Of a stretch of DNA of 64,000 bases, positions 1 through 7,677 are shown in pieces. Every line of letters begins with the position of its first letter. Positions within the stretch are counted from its first letter, which is position 1. Under the pieces are notes generated by a model that was not told the origin of the DNA, made no database searches, and was given only the letters and a program-made list of their open reading frames with translations. The stretch spans positions 1 to 64,000 of the forward strand of contig NZ_SSNA01000018.1 of assembly GCF_004799445.1 (NCBI RefSeq), given 5' to 3'. The position numbers were made by a program, and so were the translations under genes. Origin of the DNA: Bradyrhizobium sp. Lineage in GTDB: Bacteria > Pseudomonadota > Alphaproteobacteria > Rhizobiales > Xanthobacteraceae.

Positions 1-356
1 TAGCCGCGAGGATAGAAGCTGTGGTGGTGGTGATGATGGTGGTGGTGGTGGTGGCGATATCGGGGCACGACCACCACGGGCCCATACCGGCGCCAGGCAT
101 TATGATGATGATGGTGGTGATGGTGGTGGTAGTATTGCGCAAGCTGGATATTATCACCCGCCGAGGAAACCGGCCCTGATTCATCGACCGCCTGCAGCAG
201 CGCCGCGGCATTGGGAATCGGCTCCAGCAGTTCGGCAAAGGAATTCGCCCTCAACACATCGCTCGGGGCCGGAGTTGGGATCGGTGCGGCTTGCGCGGCG
301 TTGAATGCCCCGAGCGTCGCCATCGCACCCAGAAGTCCAGCGATCTTCTTTTCCAT
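1..356 (-). CDS. His-rich secreted small protein (3' end at window edge)
   Basis: Reading the minus strand from ATG at 354-356 (preceded by GGAGAG) gives an open frame of 118 codons to the window edge. The next codon begins TA, so it is Tyr or a stop. Residues 1 to about 23 look like a signal peptide (MEKK, a hydrophobic Ala/Leu core, AQA-A cleavage type). A middle segment of ordinary composition follows, then a run of nine His, a short linker (NAWRRYGPVVVVPRYR), a run of eleven His, and SFYPRG. His is encoded by mixed CAC/CAT codons, so the stretch is under protein-level constraint and is not a pure triplet repeat. An exported metal-binding role (Ni, Zn or Cu buffering) is inferred from composition only. 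I do not recognise the family. The frame ends at the window edge. Confidence 0.75.
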   Translation of the reverse strand, partial: MEKKIAGLLGAMATLGAFNAAQAAPIPTPAPSDVLRANSFAELLEPIPNAAALLQAVDESGPVSSAGDNIQLAQYYHHHHHHHHHNAWRRYGPVVVVPRYRHHHHHHHHHHHSFYPRG

Positions 357-449
357 AATCTCTCCTTCAATATCTGACGCCGGGCGCATTACCCGACAGC
401 CGCCAACGCTGGTGGCCGAAAAAGGTTCCGCGACAACCTTGAGTCGGTT

Positions 450-1625
450 TCAGGCCGAAAATGGTTCATCGGCGGCGGTCTGCTTCAGGAATTGCAGTAA
501 CCGACGGCTAACTTCACTCGGCTGCTCTTGCTGGACCCAATGTCCGGCGCCCTCGACCAGATGGCAGCCGAGCATGCGGGTGCAGGCGCTTGCCTGCATC
601 GCCTCAAAGACGCCGGGACGCTGATACGTGCCCCAGTCCTGCCGGCCCGAGATGAAGCAGGAGGGCACGTCGATGCTGCGGCCCGACCAGGTTTCGAGCT
701 CGGTAGTGAACAGGCCCGAGGTGCCGCAGCGATACCATTGCAGCCCACCCTGGAAACCGGTGCGTGCATATTCGGCGCTGTAGAAGGCGAGCTCGCGGTC
801 GGGCAGCCATTGATTGGCGGCGATTTGTTCGGTCGAAGGCATTTCCTCCGCGACGGTCTCGGCCATGTTTTTCGCCAGATCCATCACGTAATAGGTCGGC
901 AATCTGGCCAGCTCGCGCGCAGACCATGATTGCAGCGGAGTGGGCTTGTTGTCCTTCCAGTCCGCGCTCTTGTGGTGATAGTAGGCGCGCAGGAAATCAT
1001 GCACGCCCTGCGGCGCGTGCCACATGTCGGCATTGGCGCCGCGGGTCGAATAGTACCATTGATAATGTTTGCGCGGATGCGGCAGCGCCGCCAGCTCGCG
1101 ATGGACCGGATCCTCGGCTTTGGGTCGTGGCGGTGCGTCGGCGGTATCGAAGGCGAGCCGCGGCGGCCCTCCGAACGGCGCGCTCATCAGCACGACCGAT
1201 CGAAACACATCGGGCCGGATCAGCGCGCACCAGGCCGCGACCGAGGCGCCGAAATCATGCCCGACCACGGCGGCGACCGAGTGATAGCCGAAGGCCGACA
1301 CCAGGCCGAGCGCGTCGCGCACCAGATTGGTGAGCCGGAACGAATTCAGGTCACCGTCGTAACGCGTGTCCCAGCCGGTGGTGCGGCCATAGCCGCGCTG
1401 GTCCGGCGCAATCACATGATACCCGGCCTCCGCCAGCCGCGGCATCACCTTGCGCCAACTAAAGGCGAGTTCGGGAAAGCCATGCAGCAACAGCACGCAT
1501 GGCCGGCCTTTGCTCTCGAAGCCCGCCTCGAGCACATGCATGGAGAGGCCGTTGATGTCTTCGACGAAGCGGGAGCGGATGCCTGATGGGAGAGGGATGT
1601 CGGGGAGGGTGGTAGTTTCGTTCAT
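450..1625 (-). CDS. Alpha/beta hydrolase, epoxide-hydrolase-like
   Basis: The 391-aa protein has the alpha/beta-hydrolase fold signature of soluble epoxide hydrolases. The oxyanion motif HGFP is at 48-51, DQRGYGRT at about 75-82, and the nucleophile elbow GHDFG puts the catalytic Asp at 124. A second acidic residue lies at about D330 (GRQDWG) and the catalytic His at about H362 (GAGHWV). An Asp nucleophile rather than Ser points to epoxide hydrolase or haloalkane-dehalogenase-like chemistry, meaning hydrolysis through an ester intermediate. The length fits a core plus cap domain. No signal peptide is visible, so it should be cytosolic. It stands alone between the His-rich gene and the acyl-CoA cluster. 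The substrate is unknown. Confidence 0.85.
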   Translation of the reverse strand: MNETTTLPDIPLPSGIRSRFVEDINGLSMHVLEAGFESKGRPCVLLLHGFPELAFSWRKVMPRLAEAGYHVIAPDQRGYGRTTGWDTRYDGDLNSFRLTNLVRDALGLVSAFGYHSVAAVVGHDFGASVAAWCALIRPDVFRSVVLMSAPFGGPPRLAFDTADAPPRPKAEDPVHRELAALPHPRKHYQWYYSTRGANADMWHAPQGVHDFLRAYYHHKSADWKDNKPTPLQSWSARELARLPTYYVMDLAKNMAETVAEEMPSTEQIAANQWLPDRELAFYSAEYARTGFQGGLQWYRCGTSGLFTTELETWSGRSIDVPSCFISGRQDWGTYQRPGVFEAMQASACTRMLGCHLVEGAGHWVQQEQPSEVSRRLLQFLKQTAADEPFSA

Positions 1626-1640
1626 GGCGAATTTATTTCC

Positions 1641-1800
1641 CCGTCATGGCCGGGCAAAAGCGCCAAGCGCATCTTCGCGCCAGACCTCCCGCCATCCACG
1701 TGCTTGCTTGCCAATACGTTGGAAGACGTGGCTGTCCGGCTGCGTAGGCAAGTATACGTAGTCTGCGCAAGGCAGACTACCACGGCCGGGCATGACGGAA
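1641..1800. repeat. Imperfect inverted repeat, CCGTCATGGCCGGGC type
   Basis: The gap between the hydrolase and the CoA ligase carries CCGTCATGGCCGGGC near 1645 and a roughly complementary GCCGGGCATGACGG near 1785, separated by unrelated sequence. It resembles the dispersed intergenic palindromes of Bradyrhizobium-type genomes. No gene is visible in it. Confidence 0.5.
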
Positions 1801-1820
1801 TGATTGCATTTCGGCTCGCT

Positions 1821-3365
1821 CTAAACCCTCGCCACCGCCTTCGGCCAGTATTTGTCGCGCAAATGCCGCTTCACCAGCTTGCCGGTCGGCGTGCGCGGCA
1901 ATTCGGTCGCAAAATCGATGCTGCGCGGGCATTTGATCGGCGACAGATGCTGGCGGCAGAACAGGATCAGCTCGGCTTCCAGCCCCTTGCCCGCTCTTGC
2001 TATGTCGTGCGGCTGCACCACCGCCTTGACCTCTTCGCCCATCTCCTCGTTCGGCACGCCGAACACCGCAACGTCGGCAACATCAGCGTGGGTGATCAGC
2101 ACATCCTCGGTCTCCTGCGGATAAATGTTCACGCCGCCGGAAATGATCGTGTAGGACTTGCGATCGGTGAGATAGAGATAGCCCTCGTCATCGAGATAGC
2201 CGACGTCGCCGAGCGTCGACCAGCCCTTGGCGTTGTAGGCGCGCTTCGTCTTCTCGGGATCGTTGTGATAGGAAAACACCGGCGCATCCGCAAAATACAC
2301 CGTGCCGATCTGCCCCGCCGGCAATTCCTGATCGTTCTCGTCGAGGATTTTGACCTTGCCGACCACCGCGCGGCCGACAGTGCCGCGATGCGTCAGCCAT
2401 TGCTGCGACGTCGATACGGTGACGCCGTTGCCTTCGGAACCGGCGTAATACTCGATCAGGATTGGACCCCACCATTCGATCATCTTGGCCTTGACGTCGA
2501 TCGGACAGGGCGCGGCGGCGTGGATCGCGCCCTTCAGCGACGAAACGTCGTAGCGCTTGCGCACCTCGTCCGGCAGCTTCAGCATGCGCACGAACATGGT
2601 CGGCACCAGCTGCGACTGGGTGATCTTGTGCTTCTCGACCAGTTTCAGGAAATCTTCGGCGTTGAAGGATTCCATGATGATCGAGGTGCCCCCTAGCGTG
2701 ATCGCCATCATGTTGAAGCGCAGGGGAGCTGCGTGATAGAGCGGCGCCGGCGACAGATAGATGCTGCCGGCGTTCATCCCGCACATGTCGGCGCAGAGAA
2801 TTTTCAGGAACGGATTCGGCAGGTCGATCGGGTTGTGCTCCGACTCCCGCTTGATGCCCTTGGGGCGGCCGGTGGTGCCCGACGAATACAGCATGTCATA
2901 GCCGGCCTCTTGATCCGGGATCGGCGTGGTCGGCTGCTTCGCCAGTTCCTTGTCCCATGAGCGGAAACCCGGCAGCGGCTCGTCGATCATGTAGAACAGC
3001 GGCGCGTCCGGGGCGTTCGAGACCAGCCCTTTGATTTGCTCGGCGCATTTCGGGGAGGTGATGACGACCCGCGCGCCGCAGTCCTTGACGATGTAGCCGA
3101 TTTCGTCCTGGGTGAGGTAACGGCTGATCGCGGTGTAATACAGTCCGCTGCGCTGCGCCGCCCAGCAGATTTCCATGAACTCCAGCCGGTTCTCGATCAG
3201 GAATGCGATGTGATCGCCGGCCTTCAGGCCAAGCGAGCGGATCAGATGCGCGCCCTGGTTCGACAATTCGTCGAGCTGGCGATAGGTGATCGCCTTGCCG
3301 GTGCCGGCCATCTGATAGGCGACCTTGCTTGGTTGGGTGCGGGCGTGAATCGACGGATGGGTCAT
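1821..3365 (-). CDS. Acyl-CoA synthetase (AMP-forming)
   Basis: This 514-aa adenylate-forming enzyme would activate a carboxylic acid to its CoA thioester with ATP. The P-loop-like A3 motif YSSGTTGRPKG is at 160-170, an A5-like GSEGNG follows, then the hinge region GDVGYLDDEGYLYLTDRKSYTIISGG, and the C-terminal PRTPTGK carries the catalytic Lys at about 496. Length and motifs match the FadD-like medium/long-chain ligases. It is the first step of the surrounding beta-oxidation-type cluster (thiolase, SDR, three acyl-CoA dehydrogenases). The actual acid is not evident. The thiolase lies 112 bp upstream on the same strand, separated by a repeat element. Confidence 0.9.
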   Translation of the reverse strand: MTHPSIHARTQPSKVAYQMAGTGKAITYRQLDELSNQGAHLIRSLGLKAGDHIAFLIENRLEFMEICWAAQRSGLYYTAISRYLTQDEIGYIVKDCGARVVITSPKCAEQIKGLVSNAPDAPLFYMIDEPLPGFRSWDKELAKQPTTPIPDQEAGYDMLYSSGTTGRPKGIKRESEHNPIDLPNPFLKILCADMCGMNAGSIYLSPAPLYHAAPLRFNMMAITLGGTSIIMESFNAEDFLKLVEKHKITQSQLVPTMFVRMLKLPDEVRKRYDVSSLKGAIHAAAPCPIDVKAKMIEWWGPILIEYYAGSEGNGVTVSTSQQWLTHRGTVGRAVVGKVKILDENDQELPAGQIGTVYFADAPVFSYHNDPEKTKRAYNAKGWSTLGDVGYLDDEGYLYLTDRKSYTIISGGVNIYPQETEDVLITHADVADVAVFGVPNEEMGEEVKAVVQPHDIARAGKGLEAELILFCRQHLSPIKCPRSIDFATELPRTPTGKLVKRHLRDKYWPKAVARV

Positions 3366-3378
3366 GGGAGTTTCCTTG

Positions 3379-3474
3379 AGCGAGTAGCGAGTGTGAACGG
3401 CGAATAGCGGGCAGCGAATAGAAGGACGTTAGTCCGTATCCATTTGTTACTTGCTACTCGCCAATCGCCTCTCT
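3379..3474. repeat. GAGTAGCGA-type inverted repeat, copy 1
   Basis: The space between the ligase and the thiolase holds CGAGTAGCGAGTGTGAACGG on the left and TTGCTACTCGCCAATCGCC on the right. These are roughly complementary and flank about 45 bp. The same arrangement recurs at 5449-5533, so this is a small dispersed repeat family with hairpin potential. Confidence 0.55.
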
Positions 3475-3477
3475 TTT

Positions 3478-4650
3478 TTACAGCCGCTCCACGATCGTCA
3501 CATTGGCCATGCCGCCGCCCTCGCACATGGTTTGCAGGCCGTAGCGCTTGTTGCGCTGCTTCAGCGCGTTCACCAGCGTGGTCATCAGCTTGGTGCCGGA
3601 GCAGCCCAAGGGGTGCCCGAGCGCAATGGCGCCGCCGTTGACATTGAGTTTGGCGGGGTCGGCACCGGTAGTCTTGAGCCACGCCGTCGGCACCGATGCA
3701 AAGGCCTCGTTGACTTCGAACAGGTCGATATCATCGATTTCCATGCCGGCCTTCTTCAGGGCGCGCTCGGTGGCATGCAGCGGCGCGTCCAGCATGATGA
3801 CGGGATCGCCGCCCATCATGGTCATGTGGTGGATCCGCGCCATCGGTGCGATGCCGAGCGACTTCAGGCCTCTTTCGTTGACGACCATCACGCCGGAGGC
3901 GCCGTCGCAGATCTGGCTGGCGCTGGCGGCGGTGAGCTTGCCGTTCTCGGCGATCAGTTTGACGCCTTTGATGCCGTCGAGACTGGCGTCGAAGCGAATG
4001 CCCTCGTCGACGGAATGGGTGTCGCTCGAACCGTCCGCGCGGATGATAGGCAGTGGAATGATCTCGTCCTTGAACCTGCCGCCTTGCGTCGCGGCGATCG
4101 CGCGTTGGTGGCTGCCATAGGCGAACTCGTCGAGCTGGTCTTTGGACAGGCCGTATTTCTCCGCCATCATTTCCGCGCCGGTAAACTGGCTGAACTGGAT
4201 GTGGGGATAACGCTTCTCGATGTTGGGGCTCTTGTAGTGACCAAAGCCGTTCTTCGCCGGCAGTGAGGAAGCAAGACCCATCGGCACCCGCGTCATTGCC
4301 TCGACGCCGGCGGCGATCACGACATCCATGGTTCCGGACATCACCGCCTGCGCCGCGAAATGCAACGCCTGTTGCGAGGAGCCGCATTGACGGTCGATCG
4401 AGGTACCCGGCACGCTCTCCGGCAGTTTTGAAGCCATGATGGCGTTGCGCGCGATATTGTTGGATTGCTCGCCGACCTGCATGACGCAGCCCATGATCAC
4501 GTCCTCGACCTGGTCGGGTGCCGCACCGGAGCGTTGCACCAGCGCATCCAGCACGGAGGCCGCGAGATCCGCCGGATGCCAGCCGGCGAGTCGGCCTCCC
4601 TTGCGGCCGCCAGCGGTACGCGCGGCGGCTACGATATAAGCCTCGGCCAT
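3478..4650 (-). CDS. Acetyl-CoA C-acyltransferase (thiolase)
   Basis: The 390-aa thiolase cleaves 3-ketoacyl-CoA with CoA, the last step of a beta-oxidation cycle. All three catalytic residues are visible: Cys89 in DRQCGSS, His346 in ALGHPLG, and Cys376 in MCEGGG. I chose the ATG at 4648-4650 (MAEAYIVAAARTAGG) because it is the usual thiolase N-terminus and has AGGGAG just upstream. An in-frame start 22 codons further out would add sequence unlike the family. It is divergent from the TetR regulator at 4803, so control by that protein is likely. The closest type is degradative thiolase I rather than biosynthetic PhaA, which is a tentative assignment. Confidence 0.92.
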   Translation of the reverse strand: MAEAYIVAAARTAGGRKGGRLAGWHPADLAASVLDALVQRSGAAPDQVEDVIMGCVMQVGEQSNNIARNAIMASKLPESVPGTSIDRQCGSSQQALHFAAQAVMSGTMDVVIAAGVEAMTRVPMGLASSLPAKNGFGHYKSPNIEKRYPHIQFSQFTGAEMMAEKYGLSKDQLDEFAYGSHQRAIAATQGGRFKDEIIPLPIIRADGSSDTHSVDEGIRFDASLDGIKGVKLIAENGKLTAASASQICDGASGVMVVNERGLKSLGIAPMARIHHMTMMGGDPVIMLDAPLHATERALKKAGMEIDDIDLFEVNEAFASVPTAWLKTTGADPAKLNVNGGAIALGHPLGCSGTKLMTTLVNALKQRNKRYGLQTMCEGGGMANVTIVERL

Positions 4651-4723
4651 GGGCGTTCTCCCTGAGGTTTGTCGATAAGGCTGATGAGTGACCGGGCCGG
4701 ATTTAAGTGTCGCCAATGGATTT

Positions 4724-4743
4724 AGTCAATCAATCAATTAACT
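4724..4743. promoter_or_regulatory. Candidate TetR-type operator in divergent promoter
   Basis: In the AT-rich part of the thiolase/TetR divergent region lies AGTCAAT-CAATCA-ATTAACT. Its arms AGTnAAT and ATTnACT are inverted, with one mismatch each side. Size and position suit a TetR dimer. Assignment is by position only. Confidence 0.35.
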
Positions 4744-4802
4744 CTTGAGTGAGGCCGCGCCATCGGGTTAGCTGCGCCCGATATCTCCGGGCAGGGCAGG
4801 TC

Positions 4803-5456
4803 ATGGGATCACAGTTGAATACCGGCGTAACGCTTGCGCCTGCGAGGAGCAGCACGGCCGAGAAGCTGCTGGTCGCGGCGAGCGAACTGATGATCGAACG
4901 CTCGTCGATCGAGGTGTCGTTGAGCGACATCGCGCAGAAATCCGGCGTCAATGCCGCGCTGGTGAAATATCATTTCGGCAACAAGGACGGCCTGCTGCTG
5001 GGGCTGTTGGCGCGCGATGCCGCGACCGAAATGGCGCAGCTCGAATATCTGCTAGCGCAGCCGATTAGGCCCACCGCGAAACTGAAGCTGCATATCGCCG
5101 GCATCATCCGGGCGTATCACCAGTTCCCCTATATGAACCGGCTGATCCACTATCTGCTGCATGAAAGCAGCGCGGAGGCCGCCGACGAGGTTTCAAAATT
5201 CTTTGTCGCGCCGTTGCTCGACTTCCACCGACGCCTGCTCGCGGAAGGCATCAAATGCGGGGAGTTTCGCAAGATCGATCCGGTGCTGTTCTACACCAGT
5301 CTGATCGGCGCCTGTGACCATCTGTTCTTCGCCCGGCACGCGATGTCGCGCGCCACTGGCGTCGGACCGGTCACCGAGGAAGTCTGCCGCCAATACATCC
5401 GGCACATGGAAGCGCTGATATGCGGCGGCATGCTGACGACGGGAACGGGCGAGTAG
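4803..5456 (+). CDS. TetR/AcrR family transcriptional regulator
   Basis: This 217-aa one-component regulator has an N-terminal helix-turn-helix of TetR type (SLSDIAQKSGVNAALVKYHFGNKDGLL, about residues 38-65) and a helical ligand-binding C-terminal domain. I favour the ATG at 4803 (MGSQLNTG), preceded by AGGGCAGG. A start 18 codons upstream is possible. It is divergent from the thiolase and upstream of the SDR and acyl-CoA dehydrogenases. The simplest reading is a repressor of the flanking acyl-CoA genes that responds to an acyl-CoA. The TAG stop lies inside the GAGTAG sequence that begins a repeat element. Confidence 0.88.
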   Translation: MGSQLNTGVTLAPARSSTAEKLLVAASELMIERSSIEVSLSDIAQKSGVNAALVKYHFGNKDGLLLGLLARDAATEMAQLEYLLAQPIRPTAKLKLHIAGIIRAYHQFPYMNRLIHYLLHESSAEAADEVSKFFVAPLLDFHRRLLAEGIKCGEFRKIDPVLFYTSLIGACDHLFFARHAMSRATGVGPVTEEVCRQYIRHMEALICGGMLTTGTGE

Positions 5457-5533
5457 CGAATGGAAAGTGGCGAATAGATAACATGACGTCTCTGTCGGTT
5501 TTCTATTGGCTACTTCGTATTCGCCATTCGTCA
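5449..5533. repeat. GAGTAGCGA-type inverted repeat, copy 2 (contains a stop codon)
   Basis: CGAGTAGCGAATGGAAAGTG at the left and CTATTGGCTACTTCGTATTC / GCCATTCGTCAC at the right form a second copy of the element at 3379-3474. The TAG of the left arm is the stop codon of the TetR gene, so the element abuts or has invaded the coding end. Confidence 0.55.
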
Positions 5534-5565
5534 CTTAAGAGAAACGCCCAGGGAGAGGGTTTATC

Positions 5566-6324
5566 ATGCAGTTGAAAGACATTGCCGTTCTCATTACCGG
5601 CGGCGGATCCGGTCTTGGTGCCGCGACCGCGCGTGCCATGGCCGCCAAAGGTGCTCGCGTCGCGGTGCTCGATCAGAGCAAGGAGAATGCCGAGAAGGTC
5701 GCGGCTGAGGTGAAAGGCATTGCCGTCGTCGCCGACGTCACCGATGAGGAGCAGGTCAAGGCCGCCATCGCCAGGGCCGAGGCAGCCCATGGCATCGCGC
5801 GGGTGCTGGTGAACTGCGCCGGCATCGGCGGATCGCAGCGCATCGTCGGCAAGGACGGCGTCTATCCGCTGGCCAAGTTCGCGCGCATCATCAACGTCAA
5901 CCTGATCGGCACGTTCAACGTGCTGCGGCTGTTTGCCGAGCGACTGCTGACCGAAGCTCCGGTTGGAGAAGAGCGCGGCGTCATCGTCAACACCGCCAGC
6001 GTCGCGGCCTATGAAGGTCAGATCGGCCAGATCGCCTATTCGGCCTCCAAGGGAGGCATCGTCGGTCTTACTTTGCCGGCGGCGCGCGATCTCGCCCAGC
6101 ACAAGATCCGCGTCAACACCATCGCGCCCGGCCTGTTCCTGACGCCGCTGTTGATGGGATTGAGCGAGGAAGCACGCACGAGCCTGGGCGCGCAGGTGCC
6201 GCATCCGGCACGCCTCGGCGATGCCAGCGAGTACGGCAACCTCGCGGTCCATATCGTCGAGAACGCGATGCTCAACGGCGAGACGATCCGTCTCGACGGC
6301 GCCATTCGCATGGCGCCGAGGTAG
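5566..6324 (+). CDS. SDR family 3-hydroxyacyl-CoA dehydrogenase (type-2-like)
   Basis: This 252-aa classical short-chain dehydrogenase has the NAD-binding TGGGSGLG at 11-18, NCAG at about 83-86, and the catalytic Ser145, Tyr158 and Lys162 (YSASK). The sequence resembles mitochondrial type-2 3-hydroxyacyl-CoA dehydrogenase (HSD17B10), which oxidises 3-hydroxyacyl-CoA with NAD+. That fits the neighbouring ligase, thiolase and dehydrogenases. AGGGAG precedes the ATG. It is visibly paralogous over its full length to the SDR at 27570 in the hydroxycinnamate locus, including the shared GQIGQ and YSASKGGIV segments. The exact substrate is not determinable. Confidence 0.9.
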   Translation: MQLKDIAVLITGGGSGLGAATARAMAAKGARVAVLDQSKENAEKVAAEVKGIAVVADVTDEEQVKAAIARAEAAHGIARVLVNCAGIGGSQRIVGKDGVYPLAKFARIINVNLIGTFNVLRLFAERLLTEAPVGEERGVIVNTASVAAYEGQIGQIAYSASKGGIVGLTLPAARDLAQHKIRVNTIAPGLFLTPLLMGLSEEARTSLGAQVPHPARLGDASEYGNLAVHIVENAMLNGETIRLDGAIRMAPR

Positions 6325-6402
6325 TTGTTTTCAGCCTCTCACCTTGTGGGAGAGGGCACAGCAATCGGCGCCGCACAGTTTTAGCAAAGGTAGTCCACCG
6401 CC

Positions 6403-7530
6403 ATGAATTTCGATTTCTCCGATGAACAGAAGCAGCTCCGCGACGAAGCGCGGAAATTTCTCGCCGAGAAGTGTCCGCCCAAGGCGGTGCGCGCCGTCCT
6501 TGACGGCAACGCGCCATATGACCGGGAATTGTGGAAGGGCCTCGCCGGCATGGGCTTCCTCGGTGTCGCGGTCCCGGAAGCCTATGGCGGCGCAGGTGCC
6601 GGACATCTCGAACTCTGCGTGATCGCCGAGGAAATGGGCCGCGCGCTGGCGCCGGTGCCATTCTCCTCGACCGTCTATTTGGCGGCGGAAGCCCTGCTGA
6701 TCGCCGGAAGCGAGGCGCAAAAACAGAAATGGCTTCCCTTGATCGCGGGGGGCTACGCGATCGGCACGCTCGCGCTGTTCGAAGGCAAGGGCAATCCGTC
6801 GCCGGAAGGGATAAAACTCCTGGCGTCCGGCAACAGTCTCAGCGGCGTAAAAAAGCCGGTGCCGGACGGCGCGATCGCCGATTTTGTCATTGTTGCCGCC
6901 CGCACCGGCTCCACGGGGCGCGACAGCGACATCTCGTTGTTCCTGGTCGATATGAAGGCCGGCGGTGTTGAGGCCAAAACGCTGACCAATGTCGATCCGT
7001 CGCGCGGCCAGGCCGAACTCATCTTCAGGAATTGCAAGGCGGAGCCGCTCGGTGCCGCCACTGAAGGCTGGAGCCTTGTTTCGCAGGTGCTGGACCGCGC
7101 CGCGGTGCTGCTGGCCTTCGAGCAGGTCGGCGGCGCCGACCGCGCGCTGGAAATGGGCCGTGACTATGCGCTCGACCGTATCGCCTTCGGCCGGCCGATC
7201 GGCTCGTTCCAGGCGGTGAAGCACATGCTGGCCGACATGTACGTCTCGGCGACGCTGGCGCGGTCGAATTGCTACTACGGCGCCTGGGCGCTCTCGACCA
7301 ACGCCTCGGAACTGCCGGAGGCTGCCGCGGCGGCCCGCATCAGCGCGACGCAGGCGTTCCAGCATTGCGCCAAGAACAACATCCAGGTCCATGGCGGCAT
7401 GGGGTTCACCTGGGAGTTCGACTGCCATCTGTATTACCGCCGCGCAAACGCAACGGCGCTGTCGCTCGGCTCGCTTTCCTATTGGGAAGACGCACTGATC
7501 GACCGGATGCGGAAGCGGAATGCGGCTTAA
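6403..7530 (+). CDS. Acyl-CoA dehydrogenase, small-subunit type
   Basis: The 375-aa flavoprotein (MNFDFSDEQKQLRDEARKFL start) would introduce an alpha,beta double bond into an acyl-CoA and pass electrons to ETF. It has an N-terminal helical domain, a middle beta domain, and a C-terminal domain with the NNIQVHGGMGFTWEFD motif seen in small-subunit-type bacterial enzymes such as PimD. It is followed by two larger-subunit-type enzymes. In heteromeric acyl-CoA dehydrogenases such a gene pairs with a partner of that type, so a mixed complex is inferred. It starts 78 bp after the SDR gene and is probably cotranscribed with it. Confidence 0.9.
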   Translation: MNFDFSDEQKQLRDEARKFLAEKCPPKAVRAVLDGNAPYDRELWKGLAGMGFLGVAVPEAYGGAGAGHLELCVIAEEMGRALAPVPFSSTVYLAAEALLIAGSEAQKQKWLPLIAGGYAIGTLALFEGKGNPSPEGIKLLASGNSLSGVKKPVPDGAIADFVIVAARTGSTGRDSDISLFLVDMKAGGVEAKTLTNVDPSRGQAELIFRNCKAEPLGAATEGWSLVSQVLDRAAVLLAFEQVGGADRALEMGRDYALDRIAFGRPIGSFQAVKHMLADMYVSATLARSNCYYGAWALSTNASELPEAAAAARISATQAFQHCAKNNIQVHGGMGFTWEFDCHLYYRRANATALSLGSLSYWEDALIDRMRKRNAA

Positions 7531-7535
7531 TTACC

Positions 7536-7654
7536 GTGTCCCGGACGCGGTGCAGCGTGCAACGCTGCTCCGCAGAGCCGGGACCCAAGCGGGTCAAATT
7601 TAGTGGACCCCGGATCAGCAGCGCACCGCTTCGCGCTGCGCAGCATCCGGGGAA
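7536..7654 (+). repeat. Twin-hairpin intergenic repeat, copy 1
   Basis: Two successive hairpins fill the gap between two dehydrogenase genes. The first runs from CCCGGACGCGGTGCAGCG to CGCTGCTCCGCAGAGCCGGG. The second runs from CCCCGGATCAGCAGCGC to GCGCTGCGCAGCATCCGGGG. The same pair recurs at 10286-10402 and, inverted, at 18986-19113 and 40715-40837. It probably contributes stem-loops to the transcript. It can be read in frame into the next gene but is not conserved coding sequence. Confidence 0.8.
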
Positions 7655-7677
7655 CGTATCGAGAGAGAGAAACGCCA

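Noticed and set aside
1..130. GGT/GAT triplet repeat as a microsatellite
   Set aside because: The minus strand reads as poly-His inside a protein with signal peptide and ribosome-binding site, with mixed codons; coding explains it better.
3379..5533. Repeat pair at 3379 and 5449 as ends of a transposon
   Set aside because: The enclosed genes are a thiolase and a TetR regulator with no transposase, and each copy is itself an inverted repeat, so they are independent small elements.
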